DNA of 64,000 nt from Puffinus mauretanicus. Taxonomy: Eukaryota; Chordata; Aves; Procellariiformes; Procellariidae. Positions 47,501 through 60,000 of this stretch are shown here, piece after piece. The translations under genes were made by a program, and so were the position numbers. Location of the stretch: contig JAJKFH010003165.1 of the NCBI GenBank assembly GCA_023333565.1, forward strand, positions 1,736,001-1,800,000, given 5' to 3'. Position 1 is the stretch's first letter. Every line of letters starts with the position of its first letter. The notes beneath the pieces were generated by a model, which searched no databases, was not told the origin of the DNA, and saw only the letters and a program-made list of their open reading frames with translations.

Positions 47501-50500
47501 GCTCCCCTTGACAGAGCAGCAAGCACTCACTTGGGAGGAGAACCTGATTTCTAGTGCCAGGTTTGTTCCTGTGTCCTGTCAATGATTTCTCAATGCTAAA
47601 GCTGTCAGCAGTCTTGGCAACAACGACAGGAGCTCAGATACCGGCCAGCTGAGGATTCACTATGAAGAAGAATAAGATGATGTGAGCCCCCTTGCCTCTG
47701 AGTATTGCCTGCCATGGAGTTTTCTCATACATGGCAGCTGTGTGGTCCCTCCAGTCATGTAAGGGCTCTTTCCACTGCTCCTGCCCTTCTCCACAAAAAA
47801 TGTGCTTATTTGATGGACTAGTTGACCATGATGCTGACTCACTGTCATAACTTCTGGTCTATTTTCCAAACCTCACGTTCTGACCACCACTGTGTTTTTT
47901 AAGAAAAAAAAAAATTAGTTGCTTGCCCTTAAAGAGAGGACTTTCCAGGAGCGCATTTAGCATAGGGAACATCAGTCTTAATTGCCACTGAGCTCTTGGA
48001 TAAGAGCATTTAGCCATTAGTTGAATAGAAATTGTATAGCTGAGAATCTTGTCTTATGACTTCTGTTGTCAAAGAGGTAATATTTTTTATTCAGTGTCAG
48101 GAAGCCCAATTGCATGGTAACTCATGGAATTAAATTTCAAAGCATCATGATTTAATTAAACAAAAGGATTTTTGATAAACTTGCTAAGATGGAGAAATTG
48201 CATTAGAGAGGTAGAGCTGCATAAGAAAGAATGTGTGATCCAGGAATGACGGCACAGTCTCTTAGTAGTTTTATGTGGTGGTGCTTTAATGTCTCTTCAG
48301 GTGTCAAGGTACTGTGCTAGTAAGCAGTAAGCGTTACTCGCTGTGTACATGTCAATCCCTTCCTTCTGATCTGCAGGTGGGTTTAGTCTTTTGCAGTCTT
48401 TTGGACATTTGGAAACAAACACATCTAGAGGTTTAGGCTGGCAGTTCCCAAGCTTTGAAGGTCTGAAAATCGAGACATATCCAGAAGTTGAAATGCTTAT
48501 TCTTTTTTTTTTTTGTTGTTGCTGTTTTTTTTTTTAATGAAAAACCTGAAATGAAAATCTATGCCATTGTGCAGGATTTCACTCTTCGAAAGTAAGCTGT
48601 CAGAAAACCAGTCTTTCTTGTGGTATTTCGTTAAACCCAATCAGTGCTGAGGCATGTAGAACCAGAGAAGCAAACCTTACACAAAATGGGAAGTTCATTA
48701 CATTTATTTGGCCTTCTCATCAATCTTGAGTTCTCTTTACATTTTGTAAATGAGTTAAGCTTGCTTTAATTTCGCTTCCTTGGTTTCTCTGTTACTGCTT
48801 GTTAGCTGGACTACTATGCAATAATATTTTTACTTAGCTTTATTTAAGTTTATCTTTCAGCTGAAGTGGAGTTCTTATGCCCCTTACTGTTATGGACAGA
48901 GTGCTGAAATTTGAAGTTTCAGACTTGTGCTTCATGGTATCTAAAGTTACAAGTACGTCTCCCTACCAGGATATTTTCCAGCTGAAGTCACTCTTGGCGA
49001 GGCTGGATGGTCCAGAACAGAAAAGATGGTATGTTCTATAAAACAAAACCAGATTCTATACAGCAGCATCTTCTTTTTCAGTTGTCTCCAGCACTGATGT
49101 GAGAAACTTGATTGAGATCAGCTTTTACACAGAAATCATTTACCATGGTAAATTATAATATTTATATCACAAATATTTACATAAGTTTAGTGTTTCTAAT
49201 ATTTGTACATAAGTTAAGCCTATGAAATGATAGCTAAAATTAACAAATAGGGAAAAATAATGATAGATAAATGAGAAAAATTCAGGGATCAGCAGCTCAG
49301 CTTCTCGGGAGATATTTCTAGGTTTTGTATTCTGGGATGGAGTTAGTGGAAAGCAAAATAAAGGTGGTATTTCTGAGAGTTTCTGAATGTGGGAGAGGGA
49401 AACAGAATCTTCACTTTTTATGTTGGATTTTTCCCTCCAAGTTTCTACACTTTCTAACCAGAGAGATCTGAGAAACAGATCAGCCCTGCAAACTGTGCTG
49501 ATACAGAGCTTTCTGATTAAGTATCCAAACTCAGGCCGTCCTCCAGCACTGGCCTCCGCTTCCCTACCCCTGTGCTCCAAGCTGCCACCCTCTCTGCTAT
49601 GCCCACAAACCGCCCACGGCCTCAGCGGGCACTAGGCAGGGCTGCAGAACGACCTGTTTCACAGTGCAATCCTGCAAGCAGATGCATCACCACCATGGGG
49701 GTGATGGTGCTCAGCCTTCAGCAGAGGAGGGAATGAGGCAGCAGGGAGCTGGGGACCAAAATTCCTTATGCCAGTGTTGCTGCCAAAGGATTTGTTTTGT
49801 AGAGATGTGGCCGCACAAGTCTGCAGGGTCAGTCCATTTGGCCCTGGGAGGAAGTCTTCTTTTGACACCCTTCCATGTTGCTTTAACTCAAGGCTTTGGG
49901 TATAGATTTAGCCCATAGAAAGAGGGCCCTACCTCTTATTTGGCCAAGTACAGGATATGTGAAGTGGAAGGTGCCATGGTCCAGTCCTCTGATTGACATC
50001 GTGAGATTGACCTTCCTAAGCTGCACTAGGGGATCACACTGTTTGTGTGTTGTTAGCTTTGCAGTATATATGCCCCCAAGCCTACATCTGTATTTAGTTC
50101 AAAGGTGAAATAAACCAAGATGTGCCCTGAGGCTAACTGGCACATACTGGCTGGATTCACCACACCACATAGCACTTGACCCTGCATCTCCTCTTGCCTT
50201 TCGACATTGAACTTAAGAAAAAAACAAAGAAAAATAATAACAAAATGTATGAAAAAAAGAGGTCGCTATGTCACAGCCATCCAGAGTATTTTTTTATAGC
50301 ATAAAACCAAGAACATGTGTGACATGAGGGCATATAGGGGCCCCTGAGAGTGCAAAGCTTGTGGAGGTATACTGCTGGAGGACTCTGCCAGGTCCACCAT
50401 GTGCTACATGTGTCAAATGTGGCAATTGGCTCTAGCTGTTTATATTCATATAAAAGTTTGATGTCATTAAGGGTTTCTAATTTCCATTTTCATACACAGT

Positions 50501-52559
50501 TCTAGCCTGAATTCACAGTGTTTTGTAGCTGCTCAGCAAGACAGTCCAGGTGACTTTCTCTTATTTTAGAGGAGGTGATTCATCTCAGATGATGAGCAGG
50601 ATTACATGTGAGTGGGATTTACAGTACTGAATATTATTTGGAGATGGTTTGGAAATACTTTAAGAGGAGTTTCCTGATTGTGTGTCAAGAGTGTACACTA
50701 AGTACGTAAACATGACCTTCTCCACTTTCACCCTTTTACATGAAAACAATACAGCCCTTCAAACAATGTGTACTGGGAGATCATTGCACTTCTTGGGTGG
50801 CTCAAGTCTTTCACTCAGACATATAGAATAAGTGATATGGCAAGACTTCCTAATGTTGCTAACAACATTCATAGTTTTGTCACCAGTAACTTTTAGAAGG
50901 AAGCACATGAATTAAAAATGTTAGCATATCTCATTTGAAATTACATATTGTGTGAGAAAAACTTATTTTCAGCTGCAAACTGACTGCCTAGAGTATCTAC
51001 GTGCTTTTAAAGTTCTGCTAGGAAACAGGAAATATTTTCATTCCTAATGTAGATTTTTTTTAATTCTGAGTGTTCAACGATTTCAGTCTCCCAGACCATT
51101 TCAGTATTTCTGATGCAACACAAGGCCACATGCTGCAAAAGTACTGTCATAGTACTGAGGCTCTTTCTTACAGGTAATAAATTACTGCTGATATCATCAT
51201 CTCTGAACTGTCAGGAAACCAACATGTATCTGGGTGAGTTGATTCAGGTTCAATAAGAATAAATCCAAAGAATTCAGGAATTTTCTTCTTAAGTACATAA
51301 TTTGTTATTAACTGTTATTTCAACCTCTACAGCTGGGTTTTTTTTTCAGTTTTGTGAGGCATTGAGAAGCATCAGTACCAAAAAGACGATAATAAAAAAC
51401 ATGTTATCTTTGCAGCAAGCTTATTCCCCAGGATTTGCAACGCAGTTTTTCAAGATATATGCAAGTACCTAAGGATACTTACCTGAAACTGGTCTCAACA
51501 AGCACTCATGTTTTCTTTATTGCTACATATATAAAATACATTCCTTTGAAAAAAAGAAAATTAGCTTTTAACATAGCTTCTTTAGAAGTGGGTGCAAGAG
51601 TTAAATGGACATATGATTAATGTAGGGCCAGGACAGCTTTCCAGTCATTCTCCTGAGGAAATGGTAGCTACATCTCTAATCATCCCAACCCAGATTCTCC
51701 AGTAGACATCCCTGCTGCATTTTGCTGGCATGACTTCTGAAAAAAAATGAAGTGATGATAGTTTTTCTTCTGTGTGAATTCCTAATATCATCTCACTGTA
51801 AGCGCAGGCAGGAGCTGGTGCTAGCAGTGGTGGGCTGAACAGGGGCGCACTGCAGCTCTTGGTGGCACTTCATCATTACCTGTCACAAGGAACTCTACCC
51901 TTGACTGGCTTTAATTCACTGCATCTTCTGGCTTAGGTAGATTGGTTTAAAATACCATCTCTAGCGTGCTGTAGAAGATGCTTTGGCAAACCCTGCTCCC
52001 GCAGTCTGAGAAGTTACTGGTCCTTCCCTCCCCACTCCATCTCCTAACTGGGGACGACTGCCCTCAAAGCAGCAGGAGCTGAAGAAAAGGTCTGTCAGTT
52101 GAGTGGAAACTGTCAGATGTTGGCATAAAACTACCTTCATCAGCAGTTTTAGCTGAGCAGCCAATATCCTTCCAAATCAGCTTTGGCACAAGTGCTCCTG
52201 CAATGGAAATAACCACAGCTGAGGTTAAAGCCATGCTCATACTCACTTTCTGTGCTCCCACTTTCCGTGGGAGGAGGAGAAGACAGAGGGAAAGGGAAAA
52301 GGGGACCGAGTAGTCCCCATTGGAGGACAGGCCGCTTAGTAGATGCTTTCACTTTGTTATGGCTCTGGTTGTTCTGGAAGATGACTTAATGTAGTATTTG
52401 CCTGAGCTTTTTCTTTAATAAGATATTTTTTCATGTATAGTTCTTTAATTGACCTTAATGTTTTTATTACATGGGGAATTGTTATATACAATGAGTCAGA
52501 TTAGTAGGAAAAAAATCTGAGTAAGGAATTGGCTAATGGGGATATGACAACAATTAGTG
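44561..52559. other. Non-coding sequence, no gene recognised
   Basis: No gene is supported; open frames reach only 137 codons (49167-49580, minus) and lack domains. Simple tracts include interrupted T runs at 48504-48537 and an A-rich stretch at 50214-50247. No further LTR or LINE could be recognised until 52560. Confidence 0.65.
48504..48537. repeat. Interrupted poly-T tract
   Basis: Two T runs of 12 or more bases flank a short GTTGTTGCTG interruption. It might be the remnant of a poly(A) tail from a minus-strand retrotransposon, but no element body is recognised to either side. Confidence 0.75.
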
Positions 52560-53110
52560 CTGAAAGCGGAAATGTTGGCTGGAGGGAAGTTACTAGAGAA
52601 ATTCCTGTTGGTCTTGGGACCAATTTAGTATAATAGACCTTTGGAATAAAAGAAGAACTGTACTAATGAAATAAGCTGATGACTCAAAACTTGGAGTTGT
52701 AATCAACAGAAAGGAGGATTAAGATATCCCTTTCTTAAAGGGAAGGAAGGAGCTGGATTATCTTGTGAATCAGGCAAATGGAAGTGGTGTGATATGAGGA
52801 ACAGAGTGCCTAAGGAGGTGAGATTAAGAGTGTGGCTGTTTGGTTTAGAAAAACAAAGCCTGAGAGGATTTGATTACTACCTGTCTGGAGGATAAAAATC
52901 AGGGAATGCTTAGGACTGTTTCAGTTAAAGAGCTGTCTTAGTGTATAAACAGATGATCTGAAGGAGGAGACATTTAGACTAGAAATTAGAAAAAATTTCT
53001 AACCATCAGAGGAGCAAAATTCTGCAACAGCTTCCCAACGAGAGAAGTGGAGATGCTTACCTAGTTCTGCCTGTGCGCTTGGGTAATTTACAGAAGGTTT
53101 TGTGTCATGT
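52560..53110 (+). mobile_element. Ancient CR1-type LINE relic with residual RT active-site motif
   Basis: One frame reads VTREIPVGLGTNL from 52589, matching the conserved VTSGVPQGS-LGP-F order of CR1 reverse transcriptase. About 40 bp further on in the same frame, 52660-52698 reads VLMK, a stop codon (52672-52674), then ADDSKLGV. This is the catalytic (F/Y)ADD box with both aspartates kept but the preceding aromatic residue converted to a stop. From about 52840 the C-terminal and 3' part resumes. GTTTAGAAAAACAAAGCCTG is near 52849, and 52975-53050 holds the conserved stretch around ACATTTAGACTAGAAATTAG and CTAACCATCAGAGG followed by GAGAAGTGGAGA. A segment of some hundreds of bases between the two parts has been lost. 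The ends are approximate. Confidence 0.8.
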
Positions 53111-56100
53111 GGATGTTTGTGACAGTACGAGACTGGCAGAATTCAATATTCTTTTTCCTGGCTGGGAACATCTGGGAAAAAACGCATTGACGTCATCGTA
53201 CGTTCTGTTCATAAGCTGCTCAGGCTGCTTACTTCAGGGCATGATCTTCCCTCTTACTTCTGGTAATTTCATGAGGTTGCTAACAAAGCTGACGTTCATT
53301 TATCGCTGGCTTTCAAAATTAACAGCCTGTTGCTCTGAACTGAGAAAGGTCACACCTCTCTCAGCTGTGGTTGCAGGTTGTCAGCAGAGCTAGTTCAAAC
53401 ACTGTGCCACCGGTATGCGGTGAGTCAGAGCTTTGCAAGTGCTCTTTGCAGCTCAAAGGGCTAGGGATTTACCCAAGTTTCTATCAATAATCTCGTACTT
53501 ACGAGATAAAAGATTCCCATGGCAGGAAAATGTGCCAGGTGTCTGAGTATTGCGAACTAAGCCCGCATGGCCACCTGGGCTCAGCAGGAGGCTGTTTGGC
53601 ACCGTCCCACTCGAGATGTGCTGACCCCTCTTCCTGTAGGTGGAACACCAAAGACTTATGAACTTCAAGCAGAGGCCTTGGATGTAGCAAGGTACTGCCA
53701 ATTGCCATGACAGTAGAGAACAGCCAGTTAAAATAACACGTGGATTAGGTCGGACAGTATTTAGATCAGGCAAACAGCATGTTTGTTCTGTGTGATTTCC
53801 AGGGCTGCTTACCAGAGAAGTTGCAAGTTCCTGTGTCTACCTGTGAGCGCAATGGCTCTAAGAGGGGATAAAAGAGCTTTGCTTATTTGGGAGCAAATTC
53901 TGTTAGTCTTAGCTTTGTTTCTGAATTGATTTTTGTAATTTACTGATATAATAATCTGAGCCCTTTAGCTGTAGCTGGAACCATATCTCTGGGAACTCCG
54001 GTGAGCCACTGTTTCCTATGCAGTCCTTACCTGGCCTCCCTTCTGTATCTATCGGCCTCTTGTTGTATATGAAAAAAAAGTCCACAAGGGTGGTCTGTGG
54101 TTTTTTCCAAGGTTTTTCCAGTCTTTTGAGTAGAAGATGTGCTCTGATAGTGTTGTCATCCTAAAGATGATCCCCTTGGCTTTCCATTTTTATCATCATT
54201 TCCCCACACCTCACACAGATAATTTCAAAAGGATTTTGCTTGGTCCGGCAACTGTGCACTCTAGCCTGTAGCAAACAGTATCTCTGCGTGCACATGTGTG
54301 CATATGTGCTGAACACAGTGTTTAAGAGAGCTTTTGGTCAGAGAAATCTTGTATGTTGGAATCAAAATATCCCTGGAGATGTACACCATTGTGTTGCAAT
54401 TCTTGATGGAGGTGAAGATTGCTTTTTCCTCCTACCCATCCAGTGCAGTAGGTAGGTTATGAACAAGGCAGGCTGCTTGATATGCTGAGTGACAGCTATC
54501 CAGGGAGGTGGCATGACAGCCTGTTATTTCTCAGAAATGTCTATTCAGTGGAATATGTCACATTTCCAGCCTTTCACTCCATTTTAAAATGGAAAAAAGA
54601 CAGTAATACAGATTTTTTCATAAGATGGATGCTTATAACTCATGCACACCTCTAATTCTTGAGATTTTTCTAAGAACTATAACATGAAAATTAAAGTATT
54701 GTTTTAGAAAAGAGTTTGTTGACTGAAGAAAATGAAACATTCTCAACACTTAATGAGCTGTTACCTACTACCTATGCAACTCCGTATCTATATTCACCTG
54801 AATGATGCTGTTGAAACTGTATACAGTAATGCACCTTAAGCAACCATAAATGAAATTAAATACCTTTCAAGTGGTTTAAGTAACTGGAAAGTTGTTTTTC
54901 TCTTTTATAATTGATCTGGGATTCTAAATTAATGAACCATCTGGAAATTATATGTTTTCAAATTAAAATTGTGCATAGAATGAAAAGATGAGCACATTGA
55001 GAAATTTGTAATTTTTGTTTAAAACCTGTATTTAGGATTATTTCAGAGGAGAGTGGTGTTTAAAAAAAGCAATCATTTTCTGTTCAAGCCAACTGACTGA
55101 TCGCTGTGATAGTTTGGTTCTCCATGTATTTCTGGTTACCTGCAGTCCTGGGCAAGGCCCAACTCTGACTTCGCTACTTATGCTCAAGATCATTCTACTT
55201 CTGGGTTTCTCTAGATGTATACTGCTTCCTGACTGGAATTTTGTCAGGGTAACTGTTGTGGATTTTTCTACAACTCTTTCAAGTGTCTCACAGCCTGAAC
55301 TGAACTGCCACGTAATTCTGTAGCACAAGATTCAGTTAAATCCAGTGTTTTCCGTATGGCACTGGTCTCAGTGCCATACTTGTGGGTAAATACAGATAAA
55401 CTGCACATACCTGCTTCTCTGTTTTACCGACGACTTCATATACTGGTGACTTTACTCATTTTTTAATTTACCACTCCAAAACTTGCTGGGCAGGCCCACA
55501 TAGACCCAGTGGGTCTGGTGCTTTCAGGAAATGCCAGATTTATTGCATCTGCTCTAAGCAGGGGGTATTCATGTATACCCACAAAAGTCCTAGCTTGTGC
55601 AATAACATTCTTCACAGTTGTTTCTTGGTACAAGTGGACTCATTTTGGGTAAGACCCTGGTTTGCAATGGAATGTTCTTGGAAATTATTAAACTTCCTGG
55701 GACACTTCACCACCTGGTAGTTACCGGACAAGTTACATTATCAAGGTAAAACCAAATGATGGATCCGGTCTGTTACAAAAGTGGTCATCAGTCAGGTTTC
55801 ACATGCGCTTCCAACTGCATTATCACCTTTACTATTGCCTCTTCCTCTGGGCTGTGAAGGAATGGTGTTCTTACTCGTCACCCGCTCTGACATGTTAAGT
55901 AAATGAAACAGCAGCAAAGCGTACACAGCGGGGATACCATAGCCTAGAAGACTTTAGCTTCAGCATTTTAGAAGTCATCACTGACATCACCGCTGCTATG
56001 GGGTTTTTTTGTGCATGTGCACATATGATGTAGCAATCCTAGTGATTAGTGGGCTATTAGCAAAGAAGGATTTTGCTCCAAATGCTCCTTTGAGCGTTGT

Positions 56101-56989
56101 CGTAAATGCATCTCTGTTCTAAGCAAAGAAAGAAAGGATCTGATGAAGCAGACTGAGCTTTGCTGTGCAACCTTAACAACTCTTTTAGATAGCAGCTTTA
56201 TCAAGTTGCTCTGAATTTCTCTGATTTTTCTCTGTAGCTTTTAAGCCCTTCAGATAACAGAAAGCTGGTGATGGCTCTCTTGGAATAACTGGCGTGATTT
56301 GGCTGTATACTTATTTGCTGTGGGAGAGGCAGAGACGTTCTGTTGCAACAGAACTGGTAGGACCCAGTACATCATGACCTGGGTCCTGCTCAGCAGCGCT
56401 CAGTGCTGCTGGTATATGAGTGATTAATTAATGCTTAATAAGAAACTAGCAAAGACCATGCATGATAAGAAACAGCCCTGAAGTTGTTGTAACAGTTTTA
56501 CAAAGCAACAAAAAGTGTGAAGTTTATTCTGCGTACAGATAGGTGCTTGAAATGTCATTGCAGCTGTCACTCTTCATTCCTGCTCTGACAGCTGTAAGTT
56601 CAAGATAAATACAAAGGTTCTGCTTGAAGGGGAAGGAGACTTAAAGAAGGATGATAAAGGGTTTGGGGATCTGTAGTTGGTTTACTGTGTGGAGAAACAA
56701 AGGATTAGATCATACATCAGGTCTATTCTATCCAGTATTCAAGGCACTTTAGATACCAACCAGTGCCGCGAGCCCCCCGTGGTGGTGTTAAGACACCTTA
56801 GCAGGCAGGTGTCGGTTAATGATTTGTGCTGTTTCAGTATGGCTTCCAATTCTGTAACTATTCTTTATGTTAATGCTGGACATGCGTGTTGCACGTCCAG
56901 TCCTTTTTCTTACTTTGTTGTTTGCCTCAACAACTTAGTGTGGAAGTGGGCTATAGAGTCTAGGTAATGAGGCACCGTGTTTTCCTTCC

Positions 56990-57011
56990 CAATTCACATA
57001 TTTGTGAATTG
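56990..57011. repeat. Perfect 9-bp inverted repeat with 4-base loop
   Basis: CAATTCACA (56990-56998) and TGTGAATTG (57003-57011) are exact reverse complements separated by TATT. The stem is AT-rich. A terminator role does not apply in vertebrate DNA; it may be a chance hairpin or a cruciform-prone site. Confidence 0.85.
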
Positions 57012-57039
57012 GCCAATCCCCCTGCCCCCTTTCCCCTTA

Positions 57040-57065
57040 CCCCCCCCCCCCCAAAAAAAAAAAAA
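57040..57065. repeat. C13-A13 homopolymer pair
   Basis: Thirteen C residues are followed directly by thirteen A residues. The tract is probably unstable in length, and sequencing or assembly length errors are plausible here. It lies 28 bp right of the hairpin at 56990-57011. Confidence 0.9.
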
Positions 57066-60000
57066 CCCAAAGGAAGTGCATGCATATACAGCTATTGCTA
57101 GTCTAACAATAACAGACCCCAGGATGCTATATAGTCCTTTACCCTAAAGCAACTCTGTAGGAAATAGTGTTGCAGCATTGTACCAACAGTGTAGCAAAGC
57201 TCAATGCAATGCCTTAGGGATCTCGTTTATTTTAAAGTTTCACTTATTCTCCCTCTCATACTCATGCGCACCAATGTGCATGTGTCCCAGTAGTCTGTCT
57301 AGTGTTCAGACATGAAGATGTGTGTATCCAGGTGGCCTGGTCAGGTTTCCTTGCCATGACAGATAGATCATCTCCTGGATTCTTCATAGCTTGGTGACCG
57401 TGTGCTGGTTTCTGACAGGGATTACTCTCTGTTCTCCTCCTTTTCTCTTGAGCCGCCAAGATCTACTCACTGGCCTTTGTCTCCTCATCTGGGAGTCCTG
57501 CCTGAGAAGTGAGTGTCCTGAAGATGTACAGGGACCTTGGTGATGGGCTAGCCAAGATGCCACCATTACCTGCCATTCTCACAGCCCTTCCTCTGCTGCG
57601 CCTGCACCAGACATTCCCTTCCATTCCCCATCTGTACAGGTCTTAACTTACCTATTAAGTACAGTTCTGTGTGCCTCAAAATACCAGCCTGTCTGCAGTA
57701 AGGTGTCCAGCATTGAGGGATGTTGTCACTCTGTGCAGTTGTGTTATTGCAAAACAGTGATATAGTCAAGGTGCCTTAAGACTGAGGTAGGACAGCACAA
57801 TCCTCTTGCCATGCTGGTGCAGACAGCCAAATGTGATTGTAAAGCTGCATGTTATTTTATAGTAGAATGTGTATCTTTGTTTGTTTTGAGAAAATATTAG
57901 AAGTCTGAAAGCTATTACAAAGGGGTTGTTCTACTCTTGTGGCCTGATCAGGTGAACCTCAAAGACAGCTTCAGGGGAGAGGTCCTGAAAGTTACTTCAT
58001 AATTATCTGTATTTCCAGGCAGCAAAATAATTTCTCAGACTTATGTAGGGAAGAAGATTGGTCTCATAGCTTTTTATATACTTATCTGGGGTTCTGTCAC
58101 AACACTGCAAACAAAAAAAATACGTTTTATGGTGCAACATAGAATTGCACTGAAAAAATCTAGGCCAAAGTAATGGTGTGGTTTTAAAACTAAGCACTCT
58201 GAAGTTGGATGGCTGAAGATGTTACTACCCACAAGATGTTACTACACCCATCCCCCCATCCTCCCTCTCTGCTGGGAGAGTGGTCTTTGTAATTATTTCC
58301 TAGCCCACTTCTATTAAAAATCATCTGGATTAGCCCAAGAAGTTTTCCTGGTGGCACAGAGAGATATTCTTAATTTAAAAAAAAAATAAATTCCTTTATA
58401 CGCATCCACCTGCCCTTGTGTTTCCTCAGATTTGCTTGTAGAGCCAGGTTAGCCAAAAGCCAGGGATTAAGTTAGCTTGAATCATTCGGGCATGAGTTGG
58501 GAAGTCCTTGGCTGAGCAAGTGAGCCCGCAGGCCTGAAGGGGCAGCCATCTCCTGAAGACGGGCTGTGAAGGACCACTTGGGAGGGGTGACCTCTTCCTC
58601 CAGAACAGCCCAATCCACAGAGTCCTCCTGAAATCCACACACTGCCTTATGCCTGGTCCCCACTCGATCTGTTCTTACTGGACTATACCAATTTGGAAAG
58701 GGTGTTTTGACAACACCTGGTGTGAATGCATTAACCTCTAGCTTCTAGAAATAGTCACATCTGTCCAGAAACTGGGTGCACAGGTCAGGCCTCAGGCAGT
58801 ATCTTTCCAATTATAATTTGAAGCACTTGTGTGTCTGTACTCCGTATCAGTGTCTTCAGTAAGTTTTTTTCTAAGGATTGAATGCACAGTGTTTTTGAGG
58901 CAATTATGACTGTGTTATCGCTATGGAAATGTCAGACTGATACATTAACTGAAACACTTAGAAAGCAAAGAACTATTTTAATTTGCTAGTGATAAAGCCG
59001 TCACTTTTCTTGAAGAGAATGCAGCATGTGCAAGTGTTGATTCCTGTGACCCCCTTCTCCTCACCATTCTTACTTTGTCCTCTCCTGCCTACATGTCCCC
59101 TGTCCCTGCACCCTCCGATCACTCCATCCATCGGATCCTATGAGTAGCAGCTTTCCTTTGGGGGCCAGCTCCCTCTGCGAACCCACAGAGGGAATGGCAG
59201 GAACCTTATTTGGACTTCCCATGGGGGAACAAGTTGCTGAGGCTGCTCCTGGACTAGCTTGCAGCTCTGTTTATTAGTGTATACCTTTTTTTTTTTGGAA
59301 GAGCAATACACAGCAACAAAATGGTCAACTTTAAACTTGCACAATATCTTTTACAACCATGGTTACACTCAGATCTTTTGAGAAATCTACTGTACATCCT
59401 TTCGCTTTGTGCAGTGTCTTTCATTTCTATGCATGGCAACACTGTACATGGATGTCATTGGGACCCAGTCCGTCCCCAGCTTATGCTCTGTGCACCTCTG
59501 CACCTGCTCCTCTAGTTCATAGTCTCTGAGCAGGGAGAACAGCGGCAGTATTTGCAAGGTCTGAAGTGTTTTATTCTCTGTGTTGGTTGTTGGCTAAGTA
59601 CACATCAAGGTAGCCTTTTGGAAAGACTGGAAAAATCTGTGTGCCCACTGACAGTTCTAGTGGGCTAAGTTAAATCTTCTCAACTTCTGAATAAGAGTTT
59701 CCATGGAAAGTTCACTATGATTTGGCTGATAGACTTGGCTGCTATAACTTCAGCATGTTAGCCTGCATTTCTGAAGCAAACAAATATGGTATGTATATGT
59801 TGAAGTAACTAATACAAATCTCCTCCTGAAGAAGCAAGTGTATTGAGCAAAAACTTTGTATGAAAGACCCAGTATGTATTCAGAATTCCAAGACTGCGCC
59901 ATGTTAGAAATCCTGCTTTTGTTAGGTTAACATGTTTGTGTAATTAGTGTGAATTTGGAAACCCTTGCAGAAGAGTTGATGGAACAAGAAAGCCACATGA

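Noticed and set aside
48504..48537. Poly-T tract as the tail of a minus-strand retrotransposon or processed pseudogene
   Set aside because: No recognisable element body or gene-derived sequence adjoins it on the expected side, and CR1 elements, the main bird LINEs, lack poly(A) tails.
57172..57183. GCAGCATTGTAC, shared with the mature miR-103/107 sequence
   Set aside because: Only 12 bases agree; the rest of the mature sequence differs, and no complementary arm is visible upstream to form a precursor hairpin.
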